DNA of 64,000 bases from Pseudisothecium myosuroides (taxonomy: Eukaryota; Streptophyta; Bryopsida; Hypnales; Lembophyllaceae), in the NCBI GenBank assembly GCA_951799445.1, contig OX637295.1:2294001-2358000 (forward strand), given 5' to 3'. Of this stretch, positions 60,631 through 64,000 are shown piece by piece (position 1 is the first letter of the stretch; each line of letters opens with the position of its first letter). The notes under the pieces were generated by a model. That model saw only the letters and a program-made list of their open reading frames with translations. It ran no database searches and was not told the origin of the DNA. The position numbers and the translations under genes were made by a program.

Positions 60631-63600
60631 ATGGGTTCACGCGAATTGGATCTGGAGGTGGGAGCATTTCGTGGAGGAGAATCTGGGAATCAGGACTGGA
60701 AGTCTGGCCAAAGTAATGGGGAAGTGTTAGTTGACATGAAGGGGGGAGGCGGAGATGACACCTCTACCATGAACGGTGTCCCGTCGAAGGTTGTGGGGTT
60801 AAATTCAAAGCAGTTTCGCCTGCGAAGGGCCGCTTCAGATGTGCGTTTCAGGGATAAGTTAGCCCCTGTTCTTCCTGGTAGAAAGGTACGCTTATCAGCT
60901 TACTCTAGTCTGTAGAATTTAGAAATGAAGATGCGCAGTGTTGATTATTTTTTGACCTTCTAGGTTCCCAATTCTAGAAAGTCCTTGATTAAGACATCTC
61001 ACACTCGAGAGGTTGGATTATATGGGGTTTTCTACTCCAGGATACTAACCTCAACTTGTAGAGTATTTTTCATTTACAGCAGAACATTATTCTCTAGTAC
61101 TGTGCTATAGCTCTATTTATCAGAATGAGTTTATAGATTAAGCACTACATCGTTTACTATAATTAAAATTGCTTGCGTATCATGGAGATCAGTAATAGAT
61201 GAAGTTCATAAGCAAGAACTGATAAGCTATGATAAGAAGCCCATGAAAGACTTTTGCGGTGGTAAGAAAAGTCCATCAACGGCCTCAATGTGATGTTAAA
61301 CGAGAGTTATCAAGAGCTTGAGTGAATTTTAGTAAGGTGTTAGTGGAATCACTACAGTAGTTGGACAATCAAACTTAGCTTCATGTTGTTGGATTGAAAT
61401 CAGGATTATGGCACATGGGGTACTTTTGTGTTGGCATACCAGACGCTTGGCGTTGTGTTTGGAGGTCTGGTAACTTCTCCACTCTACGTTTGGCCAACTA
61501 TCCAGATTTCCAATCCTGGGGAAACAGAATTCCTAGGTGTATTAAGTCTTATATTCTGGACCTTTACGCTGGTGGCTTTGGTGAAATATGGGTTCATCGT
61601 CATCAATGCGGACGATCATGGCGAAGGTTCGATTTTTTAAGCCTATATCCCTTTTCGGAATTTATCGTGGCGCTTTCCCTTTGTGTTGGTTGACACGTGT
61701 TCTACAGTGACCAAATTCTAGAGCTTATATTAATTTACTGCTAACTTTTCAGCATGTTTAGCAGTGAATGCTCAAAGTTCTGATGTTAGTCAATGAAGAA
61801 TATGTTTAGATCTAGACGACATGACCGCCTGGCTATCTTTCGAGGGTTCATCCTGAAGATTTGCTTCACTTTAGTATGATGAGAGCTTATTTTCATATGA
61901 ACCCGACCTGGCCGCTAGCTGGTTTATTCGGCTTGCGTGACTGGGTGACGTCAGGTCAGGCTCCTAAGGAAATTTGCCTTCACTAGTGTACTTCGGAGAC
62001 ATGGCTGAACCTCTTTGCATGTTCAAACAGGGGGAACATTTGCAGTGTATTCCATTCTATGTCGGCACGCTAATTTCGGGCAGAAGATTGGGGATCCATC
62101 TGACTATACTGCGGAATCAAAAAATGGGGGGACTGAGGATTTGGACTCCGGAAGCAGTTTGGCTATCAAACTCCGACGTTTTATTGAGAATCGACGCGGT
62201 GCTAAGTTTTTACTTTACTTTACGATCATGCTCGGTACCGGCCTCGTCATTGGCGATGGCATACTCACGCCTGCCATCTCAGGTGGGCAATAATATCTTG
62301 ATTCCTATTTTGAATTATTGAAAGTAATGTTTATTTTGCAGATGGTGTATGGAACTATCTTTACGTTCCTTTTTTCCCTATTTAACTTTAATATATTTGC
62401 TTGCTTGTGCAGTGCTATCAGCTATGGCAGGAATTCAGAGCGAGGATCCGTCTATCCCTACTCGTACGTTGTGCAATTCCATCAGCTTCACAATACCAGG
62501 ACTAGGATGTAGGAATCTAGGATAAAGCCGCGAAATAGGAATTTGTTATTACGATGTTTTGCCTTCGGATAAACGATATCTTATTTCTTTTATACTAGAC
62601 TACTCGATCCATGGAAGGAATAAACAAATGCCATCATGTCGATGCTTTCTTCCTTGGCTAGTAGATTTTTTTCAGCCTTTAGGTGTTGGTACATGCTCCT
62701 TTTCCTCTACTGTGATTTGTTAACTGTTGCTGAATATTATCAGGCCATTGACATGCAGGAAATCAATGTGAATTGCAATTTGGGGAGGTTTTAGAATAAA
62801 TTTTAGAATATTTGTAACGCTATTTTCAGTAGTTTTTGTTTCACAGATGAGCTGAGTCGCTAATTGTGTATACTTGATATGAGAAGATTGCTAACACGAA
62901 ACTCCTGTTTGCGGATTTGTGGGGCAGCTGTTGTGACTTGGGTTTCGGCAGCCATATTGGTGGTATTATTTCTGTTGCAACGTTTTGGAACGAATCGGAT
63001 AGGCTTCCTATTTTCACCGATAATGCTTGCGTGGTTGGTTATAACTCCAATTATTGGGGCTTACAATGTTGCGAAATTTTATCCCTCAATATTCAAAGCT
63101 ATATCTCCTCACTACATCATCGAGTTCTTCAGAAAAAACCAGAAGGATGGGTGGATAGCGCTAGGAGGTGTAGTGCTTTGCATTACAGGTATCTCTGCTG
63201 ATCCTTGCGCTCAGGTTAAATCTTTAGGGAGTGGAATGGAATCATTTGTGAGTGTGTGTGTGGGGGGGGATTTAAGTCTTGAGAACGTCATAAATTTAAC
63301 TTCGCTGACGTCCCCTGGTTCAATTGGCAGGTGCGGAAGCTGCTTATGCAGATCTTGGTCATTTCAGCAAACGTTCTATACAGGTGAATCTTGGTACTTA
63401 GTTTGTATGACCAGTCTGTCTTGACTGATGTTTACCAGAACCATTTTCTTGCGATGTTGTGGATGTCAATACATCGATAGTTTCAATATTGAGTAAATTT
63501 GTTTTGAAAATTTACTTTATTGTTGCCATGTTCAGATTGCATTCTCGTGCATTGTCTATCCATCAGCCATTCTCACATATGCCGGTGAGAGTGCGTATTT

Positions 63601-63905
63601 GATATCACACCCAGGCGACCATAAGAATGCTTTTTTCAAATCTGTCCCTCAGCCGGTGTATTGGCCTGTTTTCGTTGTGGCAACATTAGCTGCAATTGTC
63701 GCCAGTCAGTCACTGATAACAGCAACTTTTTCTCTTATTAAGCAATGCATGTCACTTGGATGTTTCCCTCGAGTAAAAATGATGCACACATCTCCAGACA
63801 AAGAAGGACAAGTATATTCTCCAGAAATCAACTACATCCTTATGGTTCTATGTGTCGCAGTGGTGCTTGGGTTTCAAGATGCTACACAGCTCGGGAATGC
63901 GTTTG
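60631..63905 (+). CDS. HAK/KUP/KT potassium transporter (5' part)
   Basis: K+ transporter of the KUP/HAK/KT family, an integral membrane symporter. Coding exons in the window: 60631-60885, 61404-61626, 62031-62282, 62413-62463, 62928-63188, 63331-63383 and 63536-63905 (488 codons plus one base, consistent phase); the rest lies beyond the right edge. The ~85-residue N-terminus is soluble. Then come the first membrane segment ([20 protein letters not shown]), [93 protein letters not shown], and the signature [16 protein letters not shown] then [13 protein letters not shown]. The first motif reads GGLVTSPLY where the family has GD(L/I)GTSPLY, so the conserved Asp is Gly (codon 61464-61466). I chose the start at 60631; an in-frame ATG at 60505 would add 42 residues without family support. 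Confidence 0.92.
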
Positions 63906-64000
63906 GTACGTGTTTTACGTTTTTTGCTCTACGTTGCAGACTTTAATGCAGCGAGGATTCCTGACTTTTTTGAGAATTTAATTCATTTTCTTTTCATTAG

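Overview
This is a nuclear window from a plant, most likely a bryophyte (a moss is my best guess, low confidence). Protein-coding exons are short and near-balanced in base composition. They are separated by spliceosomal introns and sit in very AT-rich intergenic DNA full of small inverted-repeat elements. The gene set is typical of a land plant: a plastid-type cystathionine gamma-synthase with an MTO1 motif, a plastid-targeted EF-P, and a HAK/KUP potassium transporter. No rRNA, tRNA, CRISPR or organelle block was recognised, and gene density is low (seven genes in 64 kb).

Genes from left to right: (1) the 3' end of a HAD-family hydrolase (+, ends 745); (2) GINS subunit PSF2 (+, 3464-6229, 8 exons, 213 aa), a replication helicase component; (3) cystathionine gamma-synthase (-, 21632-17512, 11 exons, 548 aa), the committed step of methionine synthesis; (4) a small basic DUF2423/LLPH-like ribosome-biogenesis protein (+, 27084-27950, 2 exons, 118 aa); (5) DNA topoisomerase 3-beta (-, 38396-31609, 16 exons, 869 aa); (6) plastid elongation factor P (+, 39351-43390, 7 exons, 242 aa), divergent from the topoisomerase gene; (7) a HAK/KUP K+ transporter (+, from 60631, running off the right edge). 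I built the exon models by hand from splice consensus, phase and family homology. Every internal junction keeps phase, and the total lengths match the families. The genes look unrelated to one another, with no operon-like logic.

The spaces between genes hold most of the unusual structure. The main signal is a family of roughly 0.2-0.95 kb elements bounded by TTAA and beginning CCCCTAAA(G/T)G: 7144-8042, 9625-10556, 22580-23241, 40955-41173, 51575-52155, 54831-55758 and 56338-57276, with two more divergent candidates. TTAA target duplication with CCC-type ends points to piggyBac- or Kolobok-like non-autonomous DNA transposons. One copy (9625-10556) interrupts an older degenerate reading frame that becomes continuous if the element and one TTAA are removed, which supports the boundaries independently.

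The same degenerate gene (8612-11145) has had its last 720 bp copied in inverted orientation (12250-12969). This makes a 2.4-kb hairpin-forming locus around a tandem array. A cluster of nested foldback elements with TACTGTAC-rich ends lies at 44613-46466. Two MITE families with CATTAG termini lie at 2538-2765, 46775-47066, 52969-53222 and 53232-53463. The leader region of the potassium transporter contains four tandem copies of a ~340-bp unit.
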